Shown: piece after piece, positions 1 to 11,257 of the stretch
Layout: the number at the start of each line of letters is the position of its first letter
Position numbering within the stretch: position 1 is the stretch's first letter
Source of the DNA: Pseudohongiella nitratireducens
GTDB lineage: Bacteria > Pseudomonadota > Gammaproteobacteria > Pseudomonadales > Pseudohongiellaceae
NCBI RefSeq assembly: GCF_001642735.1
Contig: NZ_LWHM01000008.1
Coordinates: forward strand, 41,404-105,403
Length of the DNA: 64,000 nucleotides
Direction: 5' to 3'
Translations under genes and position numbers: made by a program
Notes under the pieces: model-generated
Seen by the model: only the letters and a program-made list of their open reading frames with translations
Database searches by the model: none
What the model was told of the DNA's origin: nothing

Positions 1-1
1 G

Positions 2-931
2 ATCGAGCAGGTGGGCCGTAACCGTCTGGCGCATGCTTATTTGCTGATTGGGCCTCAGGGAACCGGCCGCTTGGAGTTTGCCCGGTATTTCGCGCAATGG
101 CTGTTGTGTGAAAATCAGGATAAAACACAGCACAAAGAAGCCTGCCAGCAATGCCGGTCCTGTCAGCTGTGGCTCAGCAGCAACCATCCGGATTTTTTCG
201 AAGTTACCCCGGAATTACCGAGTAAGATCATAAAAGTAGATGCCATCAGAGCATTGAGCTCACGTATCAACCAGACCAGCAACCAGGCCGGATCAAAGCG
301 GATCATCATTATTCGTCCGGCTGAGGCGATGGCGGCTGCAGCAGCAAACGCACTATTAAAAAGTCTGGAAGAACCGCCTGAGGGAGTTGTTTTTCTGCTC
401 GTTGCCAATGCGGATGCCAGTTTGCTGGCTACGGTTCGCAGCCGCTGCCAGCCAGTAAACCTGCCTCTGCCCGGTGTTGATGAGGCGATGACTTATTTGA
501 AAACAGTTAGCCCCGCCGAAACACCAGAGCAGATGCAAGAAGCTTTGAGGTTGGCTACAAACAGACCAATGCGTGCCGTTGAAATGACGGAAGCTGGAGT
601 ACCAGCCTGGTTTTCCGAGATGCAGCAGATGATCAAAAAAATGGAAACAGGTCACCTGCTATCAATGGAAGTGGCAAAACAATGTGAGCAACAGCCCAGT
701 CAATACGCTATACCATTGTTGCAGCAACTTGTATTGGAAAAGGTTCGCAGCAGTGCGCTTGATTCAGACAATGAACAGTACCAGGCCACATCAATGGTCT
801 GGCAAAAGGTGTATCAGGCATTGACTGCTGCCCAGCAGGAGTTGGCTGCCACAGCAAATATCAATCCGTTAATGACCTATGAGTACCTCTTTACGCTATG
901 GCAGAGAGCGGCAATAAAAAGCGACAGTTAA
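2..931 (+). CDS. holB: DNA polymerase III delta' subunit, 5' end outside window
   Basis: Clamp-loader delta' subunit, which helps open the sliding clamp during replication. The reading frame is open from the first bases (in-frame codons for I-E-Q-V-G-R precede any good start), so the true start lies left of the window. Visible features are the LAHAYLLIGPQGTGR segment (a degenerate Walker A with Arg for the usual Lys, as expected of a subunit that does not hydrolyse ATP), a Cys-rich zinc module near residues 34-51 (C..C..C..C), NALLKSLEEPP, and the SRC motif in TVRSRCQPV. The downstream PilZ-like gene starts inside its 3' end (34-bp overlap), which indicates translational coupling. The holB-pilZ order is common in Gammaproteobacteria. 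Confidence 0.95.
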   Translation: MEQVGRNRLAHAYLLIGPQGTGRLEFARYFAQWLLCENQDKTQHKEACQQCRSCQLWLSSNHPDFFEVTPELPSKIIKVDAIRALSSRINQTSNQAGSKRIIIIRPAEAMAAAAANALLKSLEEPPEGVVFLLVANADASLLATVRSRCQPVNLPLPGVDEAMTYLKTVSPAETPEQMQEALRLATNRPMRAVEMTEAGVPAWFSEMQQMIKKMETGHLLSMEVAKQCEQQPSQYAIPLLQQLVLEKVRSSALDSDNEQYQATSMVWQKVYQALTAAQQELAATANINPLMTYEYLFTLWQRAAIKSDS

Positions 932-1329
932 AGCACCCCTTTCATCTTGCTCGTTATCTTGACGGCGCGGCTCTCGCTCAATGCTGGTTGCCCTTCATTG
1001 GTGAAGGGGCTGTGTTCGTTCCAGCTCAACCAGTCCGGGCATCTTTGCCGCCACAGGTACCTGTTGGGCAAATCCTGCTGCTTCAGTTACCTGAAGGCAA
1101 TCAATACTGCCTTCAGGCCAAGACCCTCATGATCCTGCCCGCCGGTACAGGCCCGCAAAACAAGGGCGGATATCTAATGCTATTACTAAAACCACCAAGA
1201 GACTTTGTTGACGCGGTGGAACACTGGATTCATACCGACAACAACCGTGCTGATTGGCCTGTGATGAAAAGTATTCCACAATGGCTGCTCAGTTGTGCAG
1301 GCAAACAATCAGACAACGCGATACAATAA
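898..1329 (+). CDS. PilZ-like domain protein
   Basis: A 143-aa protein beginning inside holB. The pattern LPFIGEGAVFVPAQ, then a strand ending in ILLLQLPEG, then LMILPAG and GGYLMLLLKPP follows the fold order of the small PilZ protein encoded next to holB in pseudomonads (YMPF..GGLF, VFMLLNL, GKVVWITP). PilZ itself acts in type IV pilus biogenesis and lacks c-di-GMP-binding residues; no RxxxR motif is evident here either. Identity rests on position plus weak pattern, so the function in pilus assembly is inferred. Sequence is divergent and slightly longer than classical PilZ. Confidence 0.65.
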   Translation: MAESGNKKRQLKHPFHLARYLDGAALAQCWLPFIGEGAVFVPAQPVRASLPPQVPVGQILLLQLPEGNQYCLQAKTLMILPAGTGPQNKGGYLMLLLKPPRDFVDAVEHWIHTDNNRADWPVMKSIPQWLLSCAGKQSDNAIQ

Positions 1330-1363
1330 GTCTGTCTGTTGAATTCAAAATGGAGTCTCTGCC

Positions 1364-1870
1364 ATGATCCGGTTTTTTGCGTTGACCTTTCTCTCCGTAT
1401 TGTTGTTGTCCTGTTCACAGGAACAAGAGGGTAGCCAAGCCGTTGCAGCCAGCGCTAACGGTACAATTGCCATGGAACTGTACAAAAGCCCGACTTGCGG
1501 CTGCTGCGGGTTCTGGCAGCAACATGCAGAGGAGAGGGGATTCGCCTTTACGGTAATGAACCGTGATAATGGAGAGCTGACACAAGAGAAGCTCAGACGT
1601 GGTATTAACCTGCGTTATCACTCCTGCCATACGGCAGTGGCTGAAAGCGGCGCTGTATTTGAAGGCCACGTTCCTGCTTACCTGGTCCACCAGTACCTGG
1701 CTAACCCTCCTGCAGACACGATTGGCCTGGCAGTACCTGGCATGCCAATCGGTAGCCCGGGAATGGAAGTGGGTGAGCAACTGGCGCCCTACGATGTCAT
1801 GCTCCTCAATGCCGATGGTAGCGCTGAGGTTTACGCACATATTTCAGATATGCAGTCGCAATATCAGTGA
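1364..1870 (+). CDS. DUF411 family exported metal-binding lipoprotein
   Basis: A 168-aa protein with a lipoprotein signal: hydrophobic stretch then LLLSC near residues 13-17. The mature part has the DUF411 hallmark PTCGCCGFW (Cys cluster around residues 44-48) and a later SCHTA motif. Members of this family are periplasmic or membrane-anchored proteins found near copper-handling genes and probably bind metal through these cysteines. It lies 34 bp after the PilZ-like gene and its stop overlaps, tail to tail by 7 bp, the end of the FAD oxidoreductase on the other strand. Exact metal is unknown. Confidence 0.85.
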   Translation: MIRFFALTFLSVLLLSCSQEQEGSQAVAASANGTIAMELYKSPTCGCCGFWQQHAEERGFAFTVMNRDNGELTQEKLRRGINLRYHSCHTAVAESGAVFEGHVPAYLVHQYLANPPADTIGLAVPGMPIGSPGMEVGEQLAPYDVMLLNADGSAEVYAHISDMQSQYQ

Positions 1871-3066
1871 AACAGTCCACTCAGCCTGATCCGCTGCACG
1901 GCATCTTCAGCCAGTGACAGACTTGAGGTCAGGCCGGGTGAGTCAATGCCCAGGTATTGCAGCAACCCGACACCTGATGCCAGCTGGTCATCAATCTGAA
2001 AGTCAGTATATCCAGCAGGACTTTTCCATTGGCAGCGTATTCCGCTGTAATCCGGTTGCAGCCTTGAAGGGTCCAGAGACGGATAGTACCTGGAGATCTG
2101 CTGAATAAAGTGATCTAACCGTGCTGAATCCACCTCATAGATGGTTGCAGCGCTAAGATTGGCGCCTTTAATAGCTTCAGAATCCAGCTGCAGCCGTTCG
2201 ACATCCGGGCCAAATCGGCACTGACCTGCTAAATCCAGAGTCGCATGGACACCCAGACCACGCCCGTCCCTGGCTGGCACAGGGTAAACCAGGCTGGAAA
2301 ATGGCGACTGGCCGCTGTATCCAAAATAGTTTCCTTTACTGTACTCAAAGTGACCTCGTAACCAGTCAGGGCGTCGCATCTGTTCGCCACATTTTTGATA
2401 CAGCTCATTAGCCAGAAGAGGTGCAGTCAATCCTGCAGCGTTGATCAGCAGTTGTGAGGAAACAGTAAATTCACTGAATGTGTTGTGATCCCTGAATACC
2501 AGTGAAAATGCCGTGTGGCCTTTATAGGAATATGGGCTGATGGCGATCAGCTCGGTTGCAAGCGCAATGGTTGTAGCCGGGATATCTGCCTGAAGTGCCA
2601 GCATTAACTGGTGAGAATCGATGATTGCGGTAGCAGGGGAGAATAGCGCCTGGTCAGCCTTAATATTAGGCTCAAGTTGTTTTAATGCTTTCCGTGTCAC
2701 ATGCTCTAGCGAAGTCACACCACAAGCGCTGGCATTGCGCTCAATGCCCAATAACGTAGCTTCTTCACCTTCATTGGCAACAATATATTTCCCTGAATTG
2801 TGACAGGGAACGTGACGCTCCTCACAAAACTTCATCAGTTTCTGATGACCTCTAATACAGTGCTTCGCTTTTAGCGAATGCGGCGGATAATATAATCCGG
2901 CATGCAGAACTTCGCTGTTCCGTGCGCTAGTCACCATGCCAGGATTTTGATTTTGCTCGATAAGCATGATGGTGAGGTCAGGGTAGGCCAGATTAACCTG
3001 CCTGGTGATTGACGTACCGATAACGCCTGCGCCAATGATACAAATATCGATATCAGGTGAACTCAA
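1864..3066 (-). CDS. FAD-dependent oxidoreductase, L-2-hydroxyglutarate dehydrogenase (LhgO)-like
   Basis: A 400-aa DAO-fold flavoprotein. The N-terminus has the dinucleotide-binding GAGVIGTS motif after a short beta strand, followed by SARNSEVLHAGLYYPP, which is typical of the LhgO/L2HGDH group (oxidation of L-2-hydroxyglutarate to 2-oxoglutarate). Near the C-terminus, YLGIDSPGLTSSLSLAE matches the second FAD-contacting signature of the same group. Length fits. Transcribed alone, convergent with the DUF411 gene and divergent from glutathione reductase (141-bp gap). Substrate assignment is by family and not proven. Confidence 0.8.
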   Translation of the reverse strand: MSSPDIDICIIGAGVIGTSITRQVNLAYPDLTIMLIEQNQNPGMVTSARNSEVLHAGLYYPPHSLKAKHCIRGHQKLMKFCEERHVPCHNSGKYIVANEGEEATLLGIERNASACGVTSLEHVTRKALKQLEPNIKADQALFSPATAIIDSHQLMLALQADIPATTIALATELIAISPYSYKGHTAFSLVFRDHNTFSEFTVSSQLLINAAGLTAPLLANELYQKCGEQMRRPDWLRGHFEYSKGNYFGYSGQSPFSSLVYPVPARDGRGLGVHATLDLAGQCRFGPDVERLQLDSEAIKGANLSAATIYEVDSARLDHFIQQISRYYPSLDPSRLQPDYSGIRCQWKSPAGYTDFQIDDQLASGVGLLQYLGIDSPGLTSSLSLAEDAVQRIRLSGLFH

Positions 3067-3207
3067 ATGAATGTCCAGATTGCGTTGGAAATGATAATTG
3101 TTATTTAAATCATTCTATCGTATTCAGGCTGAGTTGCAGCAGGGCTGTTTTGTTCATAAATAACACGCAATAATGTCCACGCTAAATTCTCAACCTGGAA
3201 TTGTCTG

Positions 3208-4575
3208 ATGATAGATACTAAGAAACCTGAATATGATTTTTTTGTGATTGGTGCCGGATCTGGCGGCGTTCGAGCGGCAAGGACAGCTGCTTCGCTGGGT
3301 GCCAAAACGGCTATCGCTGAATCCAGGTTCCTGGGTGGCACCTGTGTCAATGTAGGCTGCATACCCAAAAAGCTTTACAGTTATGCTGCTCATGCATCAC
3401 TGCAGACCCAGGTAAGTGAATCTTACGGTTGGTCAGGCTCGAGCCGCTCTTTCGACTGGTCTGTATTAAAAAAGAACAAAGACACAGAAATTCAAAGACT
3501 TAATGGTATTTATCAAAATCTGCTGGTAAATGCCGGTGTCGAAATTCATCACGGCAAAGCAACAATCACAGAACCGGGCCTTATTGAGGTAGCGGGGCAG
3601 TCAATCCGTGCACGGCATATCCTTATTGCTACCGGAGGAGAACCTTTTATTCCAGCAATCCCGGGCTCTGAACTCGCGCTCGATTCTGATGGATTTTTCG
3701 CCCTGGAAAAGCAGCCAGAAGATGTCATCGTGGTCGGTGGTGGCTTTATTGCCTGTGAACTTGCAGGTGTTTTCCACGGTTTGGGAACACAAGTCACCTT
3801 AGTGCATCGTAGAGACAAGCTTTTAACTGAATTCGATCAAGATATCAGTGATTTTTATAGCAATCGAGCGATCGATCAGTATAATACGCGCCTGAAAACT
3901 GAAGTAGTCCGGATTGAAGCAGTCCCGTCATCAGAGAAAAAACACGTTTATTACTCTGATGGGACCGAGCAACAGGTTGACCAGGTCATTTTTGCCACTG
4001 GAAGACGCCCCAATACTGCGGGCCTTAACCTGGCAGAAATTGGTGTTGAACTGACTGCCAAGGGTGCTGTGAAAGTCGATGATTCATTCCAGACGAAACT
4101 CTCCGGCGTATACGCCGTTGGTGATGTGATTGATCGTGTAGCCTTGACACCTGTGGCTTTAGCTGAGGGGCAGGCGCTGGCACATCACTTGTTCGGACAA
4201 CAAAAAAACAAATCAACAGTTTCCTATGAGTTAATCCCCTCTGCGGTGTTTTCACACCCGCAGATTGCAACAGTGGGCCTGACAGAACAGGAAGCCAAAG
4301 CCAAAGGAATTGAGTTTGATCGGTATTTAAGCCGTTTTCGCCCGTTACTTTACACCATGGGTAAAGAGGATGAATTCAGCTTGATGAAGTTACTGGTTGA
4401 GAAGGGAAGCGACAAGGTCATCGGCATACACATGGCCGGTGATGACGCAGCAGAGATCATGCAAGGCATGGCTGTTGCGTTGCAAGCAGGCGCGACCAAA
4501 GCAGACTTTGACAGAACAATCGGTATCCATCCGACAGCTGCTGAAGAGTTTGTGACAATGAGAACACCTGCTTGA
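3208..4575 (+). CDS. gor: Glutathione-disulfide reductase
   Basis: A 455-aa flavoprotein disulfide reductase that keeps cytosolic glutathione reduced using NADPH. An FAD-binding GAGSGG sits at residues 15-20 and the redox-active disulfide lies in GGTCVNVGCIPKK (Cys46 and Cys51). The NADPH domain has VVGGGFIACELAG, and the basic HRRD segment that prefers the 2'-phosphate of NADPH. The second FAD contact is YAVGDV, and GIHPTAAEE carries the C-terminal active-site His. Length matches Gor. It is followed 77 bp later by a GGDEF gene; the two may be separate transcripts. Confidence 0.96.
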   Translation: MIDTKKPEYDFFVIGAGSGGVRAARTAASLGAKTAIAESRFLGGTCVNVGCIPKKLYSYAAHASLQTQVSESYGWSGSSRSFDWSVLKKNKDTEIQRLNGIYQNLLVNAGVEIHHGKATITEPGLIEVAGQSIRARHILIATGGEPFIPAIPGSELALDSDGFFALEKQPEDVIVVGGGFIACELAGVFHGLGTQVTLVHRRDKLLTEFDQDISDFYSNRAIDQYNTRLKTEVVRIEAVPSSEKKHVYYSDGTEQQVDQVIFATGRRPNTAGLNLAEIGVELTAKGAVKVDDSFQTKLSGVYAVGDVIDRVALTPVALAEGQALAHHLFGQQKNKSTVSYELIPSAVFSHPQIATVGLTEQEAKAKGIEFDRYLSRFRPLLYTMGKEDEFSLMKLLVEKGSDKVIGIHMAGDDAAEIMQGMAVALQAGATKADFDRTIGIHPTAAEEFVTMRTPA

Positions 4576-4652
4576 GAATTAATGTCACGATAAAGCGAAG
4601 TTGTATAAGGCTTTATTACAATTTGCTCATTCTCTACAAGTAGACTTTATAG

Positions 4653-5783
4653 ATGACTCAACCAGAAATTTCCCAGCAAGTCGCTGAACAGTTGCGTGCA
4701 GCGACCCAACATACCAGCAGAATTTCACGTTTCTATGCGAAATTTGCAAGAATTGTCAGTATAGCTTCTGTTTCTGTCGCTATCCCTTTTTCCATCTATC
4801 ACATGGTTTTCGGCAATATCCAGGTGGCTCTATTTTTAGCTCCTGTCATCATGTTGCAAACCTACCTGGCTTACCATTTTATCTGCAAAGGCTATAACCG
4901 GAATCTTGCCATCATTTTGGTTGTCATGCAGATGGTCTGCACCGTCGCATTGGTGGCAATGTTCGGCCCATCAGCGATAGTGTGGTTGTTTGTCACCGGG
5001 GTGACGAGTTTCTTCCTGCTCTCTGTCAGAATTGCCGTTTTCTGTAATATCGCAGCGGCTGTTGCAGTAAGTTCGCTGGCCGTACTGGAGCCTGCCTTTT
5101 TGGTGAGATTTCTGGCTGCATTTGCGCTTTTTAACGTTTGCTTATATGCCTTTAGCCAACAATTAGTCGCCAGAACCAATGAGTTGGAATTGATGTTAAC
5201 CATAGACCCATTGACCAGAGCAGGAAATCGAACTTCACTGGAGCTCGCACTTGCCCGTATTAAGAGCCAGGCGGAACGGCACGGTCATGCAGCGACCCTG
5301 ATGGTGATCGATATCGATAACTTCAAACGCTACAACACGGATTTAGGCCCGCGTGAAGCAGATGAATTACTAAGGAAAATCGCCGATGTGATTAAACACC
5401 GGCTGCGACCGACAGATAGTTTTTACCGTTACCATGGCGAAGAATTCGTTCTGATAGCTGAGAATACGCCGATGAGCCAGGCTACCTATCTGGCGGAAGA
5501 TTTGCGCAAACGTGTTGAGAAGCGCATTCAGTGCGCTACGGTCTCAATTGGCGTCACTGATGTACGTCCTGGTATCGATGTATATGAAGCGTTAAAACGG
5601 GCACAGAAAGCCTTGGTTAATGCCAAAACCATTGGTCCTAACTGGGTCTGTTTTGATACTAATGAATCAGAACCTGACATCAAGCAGAACGATTTCTGGC
5701 AAGATCTCGTGGACTCTGAAACTTCAGAATATGCTGAATCCACTGTACCTGTAGCGCCAGTTAAGAGGGTCGTTGGCGCCTGA
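4653..5783 (+). CDS. Membrane GGDEF protein with altered active-site motif (HGEEF)
   Basis: A 376-aa protein with a hydrophobic N-terminal region (about residues 35-175, probably six membrane segments) followed by a GGDEF domain. The signature reads HGEEF at residues 261-265, with His for the first Gly. The upstream inhibitory I-site RPTD is kept at the canonical five-residue spacing. The segment normally like NDxxGHxxGD reads NTDLGPREAD. Such changes suggest reduced or lost diguanylate cyclase activity, perhaps a c-di-GMP receptor through the I-site. The C-terminal 45 residues are low-similarity tail. Role is inferred. Confidence 0.85.
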   Translation: MTQPEISQQVAEQLRAATQHTSRISRFYAKFARIVSIASVSVAIPFSIYHMVFGNIQVALFLAPVIMLQTYLAYHFICKGYNRNLAIILVVMQMVCTVALVAMFGPSAIVWLFVTGVTSFFLLSVRIAVFCNIAAAVAVSSLAVLEPAFLVRFLAAFALFNVCLYAFSQQLVARTNELELMLTIDPLTRAGNRTSLELALARIKSQAERHGHAATLMVIDIDNFKRYNTDLGPREADELLRKIADVIKHRLRPTDSFYRYHGEEFVLIAENTPMSQATYLAEDLRKRVEKRIQCATVSIGVTDVRPGIDVYEALKRAQKALVNAKTIGPNWVCFDTNESEPDIKQNDFWQDLVDSETSEYAESTVPVAPVKRVVGA

Positions 5784-5875
5784 GAGCGCCTATGATTGCT
5801 GTCTGCTAGTTGTCTGTCAGCAAAGCCTTTCTTTGTATTCAGGCGGCAGCGAAGCCTAATTCCCCAGTATTCCGC

Positions 5876-5905
5876 TATTTCCGGTAATAAAGATTACCGG
5901 AAATA
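5876..5905. terminator. Perfect 13-bp inverted repeat between convergent genes
   Basis: TATTTCCGGTAAT, a 4-base AAAG loop, then the exact reverse complement. It lies between the convergent GGDEF gene and the unknown 234-aa gene, where a bidirectional terminator would be expected. There is no strong T-run, so it may be only a hairpin. Confidence 0.5.
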
Positions 5906-5912
5906 ACGTAAG

Positions 5913-6617
5913 TCATCCGTTCGTTATGGATCTCTCTTTCTCCATCATAACCTCTTCCCACAATCCGAAATAAATTGGCATAAGATTGTCATGGCACCTG
6001 GCTAAATACTCCATAACATTCACTTCGCTGGAAGTTTTTTGTGATCTACAGAATCCACCCTGCGCATCAAGCGTGACGTGATCGTAGTCTATTTTTTCAA
6101 ATTCAAGGTATGTACATTTATTCCGCACACGAAGTATATTTTTATGCTTGGTTTTATTCGTGTAGCCCCGCAATAGCTGAAAATCTTCATTTACACACAA
6201 GTCTTTGAGCGCAAGATTAAATGGGTAATCACGATATTTCCCAATAAACTCTTTGCTCCAGCCTAGCTTCGGAGTGTCTAGGTCTTCAAAAACGCGAAAG
6301 TACAAGTTCAGTGCGTAAGGAAAAGAATCTATCAGGGCATGCAAGTTCTGTAGAAATGCGAAGATATTTGCTTCATAAGCGAAACGGATCTCAACAGTAT
6401 CTCCTGGCCTTCGATATGTAGTAGAAAACCAATCCAAAACGAGATCAAATTTTGAAGCAATCTCTTCAAGCTGGGAATAGTGATACTCAGAAATCTGCGT
6501 TCGGTGATAAATTGACTGAGTGCTGGATATTAGACGCTCAAGGACATGTTCTTCTTTGCCAGCTAATTCCTGCCGCTTTAATGAGACGATTTTTTCTATA
6601 TCTAAGCTTTTAGGCAT
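5913..6617 (-). CDS. Hypothetical protein, 234 aa, helical
   Basis: I do not recognise this protein. It is soluble, rich in charged and aromatic residues, and appears mostly helical. The segment LLRGYTNKTKHKNILRV (about residues 150-166) has the NxxKH-type spacing seen in some HEPN-like helical families, several of which occur in defence or toxin systems. This resemblance is weak and by eye only. The ATG at 6617 is used. It sits alone at the left border of the accessory region, 90 bp from an IS3 element, with lower GC than the flanking core genes, consistent with horizontal acquisition. Confidence 0.6.
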   Translation of the reverse strand: MPKSLDIEKIVSLKRQELAGKEEHVLERLISSTQSIYHRTQISEYHYSQLEEIASKFDLVLDWFSTTYRRPGDTVEIRFAYEANIFAFLQNLHALIDSFPYALNLYFRVFEDLDTPKLGWSKEFIGKYRDYPFNLALKDLCVNEDFQLLRGYTNKTKHKNILRVRNKCTYLEFEKIDYDHVTLDAQGGFCRSQKTSSEVNVMEYLARCHDNLMPIYFGLWEEVMMEKERSITNG

Positions 6618-6776
6618 CTATCGTGATCCTTATTCACTGAATGATACGTGATTCTCCTATTTCGTTCCATAGAGAGACCTTCCCTATCGGGGTCACTATC
6701 TGAGGTGTTTGTAGTGGTCTAATGAAACCGGACACCATTTAAGGTGGTAATATTACCACATTGAAAGAGGTGTTCG

Positions 6777-7939
<1,163 letters not shown>

Positions 7940-7960
7940 CCGCTACAAAGGGAGTAGTAC

Positions 7961-8500
7961 ATGATTGAAGTTTTTATTTTAGCAGTCGCGCTTAGCATGG
8001 ATGCTTTTGCGGTATCAATTGGCCTAGGTTCGAAACATGTGGAAAAAACAAAATCACTTGCAGTCATGGCTGCAATATACTTCGGTATCTTTCAGGGTTT
8101 GATGCCTTTGATTGGATTCCTGGGTGGCAAAGGTGTGCTGGGTTGGGTTGAAGAGTATGCTCATTGGGTTGCTTTTTTTCTGCTCGTATTGATCGGTGGA
8201 AAAATGGTTTATGAATCTTTTTCTGCTGGAATAGAAGAAGATATCGCAAAAGTTACGCAAAAAATATTGCTTATTCTAGCGTTGGCTACAAGCATTGATG
8301 CAATGGCCGCTGGCTTCACGTTAACACTTATTGAAGTGAACCCGTTCCTGGCTTGTGCAATAATTGGAGTCACCACATTTGCCTTCAGCTGGTTTGGTGT
8401 ATTTATCGGGGCAAAAAGTGGTACGTGGCTGGAAAGTAAAGCTGAACTTTTAGGTGGGGTAATACTGATTCTAATAGGTTTCAAAATTTTGTTATTTTGA
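7961..8500 (+). CDS. mntP: Manganese efflux pump MntP
   Basis: A 179-aa inner-membrane protein of the MntP (DUF204) family, exporting Mn(II). Six hydrophobic segments are visible. The two family repeats are [12 protein letters not shown] at residues 12-23 and [13 protein letters not shown] around residue 110, each with the conserved Asp that lines the Mn path. Shine-Dalgarno GGGAG is at 7950-7954. The IS3 element ends about 12 bp upstream, so the native promoter and any yybP-ykoY riboswitch have been separated from the gene; I saw no such riboswitch before the IS. Expression may now come from the IS. Confidence 0.93.
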   Translation: MIEVFILAVALSMDAFAVSIGLGSKHVEKTKSLAVMAAIYFGIFQGLMPLIGFLGGKGVLGWVEEYAHWVAFFLLVLIGGKMVYESFSAGIEEDIAKVTQKILLILALATSIDAMAAGFTLTLIEVNPFLACAIIGVTTFAFSWFGVFIGAKSGTWLESKAELLGGVILILIGFKILLF

Positions 8501-8707
8501 GTCTTTGTTATGAATAAGGCAATCATAACGGGGCGCTGTTATCCCTCCGTTTTTTTGCCATGAATCATAAAAGTAACTGCATCAGCAAGTTCTCTGATAG
8601 CCAAACGAAAAATCTAATAATTGGATGCATGAGTTGGATCAACATCATCGGACGCGATATCATGCACGCTATCAGAATTGGGCACACCGTTGCACAGGAG
8701 AAATGTA

Positions 8708-9785
<1,078 letters not shown>

Positions 9786-9801
<16 letters not shown>

Positions 9802-10397
9802 GTTTGTATTCTGGGTTTTAACAGCTCCTCAAACTCAGCCACATCCTGGGAACATGGATTTAGCCACTGTCTTCTGACATCTCCAGAGCCAGGCAGCATT
9901 AGTGGAAAGGATTTAGGATGGATTTTTTCCCACTGAGGTAGTGACGGCAACGTGATAATGCTGGCAGATCTAATAATCTCGCCAGTTTCTTTTGATACCC
10001 ATTCTTTATACAAACCACCAAAAGCAACAGCTTCCTTCTCAAATTCGATTTTGTGATAGGTTTTTCGGTCCCCTAACCCCTCAATGAAAGCTGACGCTGG
10101 AATTATGCAGCGAGAGGTACGAAAAGACTTATAACCAATGGATCTCGGTTGATGTAGCTTGTCGCTCCGGGTATTGAAAGTGGCATATTTCCTATGCGGT
10201 TTTAATGTATCAGTGTCCAGTAACAGCGACCAAATGGCATCTGAAATAAGGAAATCTGACTTAACCTGGTAGATGATGCTGATGATCGCTCCAGGAGCGA
10301 TATCGCCTGAATAACGCAGTGCATCGCTATCAATACCAAAACTTAGGCAAAGGTTGTCCACTGCAGGACTCTCAGCCAGGTTGAAACGCCCACACAT
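9786..10397 (-). CDS. SRAP-domain abasic-site crosslinking protein (YedK/HMCES family)
   Basis: A 203-aa protein that would covalently trap abasic sites in single-stranded DNA through Cys2. It starts MCGRFNLAE (Cys exposed after Met removal). Further motifs are NTRSDKL, CIIPASAFIEG (catalytic Glu) and KIHPKSFPLML (conserved His). Shine-Dalgarno GGGAG lies just upstream of the ATG. The last codons and the stop are supplied by the right end of the IS3 remnant (overlap 9786-9801), so the native C-terminus was probably altered slightly. Its promoter side now faces a Tn3-family transposon that separated it from umuDC. Confidence 0.92.
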
Positions 10398-10442
10398 TTT
10401 ACACTCCCACGTTGTTCACTGATCCTGATAATACTCCTACCC

Positions 10443-10447
10443 TTTTA
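10443..10447 (+). repeat. Left copy of 5-bp target duplication (TTTTA)
   Basis: TTTTA directly precedes the left inverted repeat; the same five bases follow the right inverted repeat at 20085-20089. A 5-bp duplication is the norm for Tn3-family transposition. Confidence 0.93.
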
Positions 10448-10481
10448 GGGGTCGTTTGCGGGAGAGGGCGAAATGACACCC
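10448..10481 (+). repeat. Left terminal inverted repeat of copper transposon
   Basis: 34 bp starting GGGGTCGTTTGCGGGAG and ending GAAATGACACCC. It pairs with 20051-20084 at 32 of 34 positions. Confidence 0.95.
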
Positions 10482-10743
10482 GAAGGGTAGCGTCTATTGC
10501 AGAAATTCAATTAAAAAGGATGCCCTCAGTAGTTATCTTTTTTAGACATCCAAATGGAATCGGCCATAGGACATAAATGTAAGCCAAATTGATATTCAGC
10601 CCCCTCTCTCAATGGTCAACACAGCTCACAAGTATTGTCTGTGAGAAAGGACTCGCCCTCTTAGGTGACTAACAGGTTCCGCATATCAGTGAACGCGGAC
10701 AATAAAGTCCAACCATTTAGACTCATGCCCCAACCAAAACAGT

Positions 10744-11211
10744 CTAAAGTCCCGACGGCAACGAAACACCGACGCCGAATTCATAGACGAGTTGACCACC
10801 AAAATAAGCAGTTGTGACGATCAGTCCTGCAATCGCCAGCTCGAATACCACTGCACCCCAGCAGAGGCGCCTCGATAGAACGGTGCCTCGCCACCAAATA
10901 ACTGCGCGTAGCAGCCCCCAAGCAACTAAGACACCTGCTGCAATGTGTCCGAACTCCTCATGCGTTTCTAATATCGCAAGGGACGTACCGTTGGCCAGCG
11001 CGACATCGAGCGCAAGGTCACCAAAAACAAAAGCTACTGCGGCGGCCAGCCCCGCGCCTAGCCCGAGTCCAGCCGAGATATTAGCAATAGCGCCACGACC
11101 ATCGAGGGACAACCCTCGAAAAACAACGACCAAATCGAACATTGCGAGCAATAGTGCAAAGACGATTGGGAAATGCACGACCAATGGGTGGATTTGTTCA
11201 ATCGGTAACAT
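10744..11211 (-). CDS. DUF2231 family inner-membrane protein
   Basis: About 155 aa with four hydrophobic segments. The start MLPIEQIHPLVVHFPIVFALLL contains the HPLxVHFP signature of DUF2231. The ATG at 11211 has GGAG nine bases upstream; an earlier TTG at 11220 is less likely. The family has no settled function but recurs in copper and other metal gene clusters; the conserved histidines at membrane edges could bind heme or metal. It is the last gene of the cop cluster, 47 bp after copB. Confidence 0.8.
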   Translation of the reverse strand: MLPIEQIHPLVVHFPIVFALLLAMFDLVVVFRGLSLDGRGAIANISAGLGLGAGLAAAVAFVFGDLALDVALANGTSLAILETHEEFGHIAAGVLVAWGLLRAVIWWRGTVLSRRLCWGAVVFELAIAGLIVTTAYFGGQLVYEFGVGVSLPSGL

Positions 11212-11257
11212 TGGGTACAACTCCCATCAAATAATTAGAATGTTCGGTATGCACGAG

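Larger units (their letters stand above)
10398..10743. other. Non-coding stretch: SRAP leader, transposon end, spacer
   Basis: 10398-10447 is the SRAP leader (ribosome site and target duplication TTTTA at 10443-10447). 10448-10481 is the left inverted repeat of the copper transposon. 10482-10743 is about 260 bp of spacer before the DUF2231 gene, in which I see no convincing gene, hairpin or promoter. Confidence 0.7.

Noticed and set aside
6618..6707. Search for a yybP-ykoY manganese riboswitch upstream of the IS that precedes mntP
   Set aside because: No convincing conserved elements seen in this short stretch.
8523..8545. Short palindrome (ATAACGGGGCGCTGTTAT) after mntP, resembling a collapsed integron attC
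   Set aside because: Only about 18 bp, no flanking core pairs and no cassette context; more likely a terminator-like hairpin.
10482..10743. Possible small gene in the copper transposon's left spacer
   Set aside because: All frames are short with stops and no recognisable protein.
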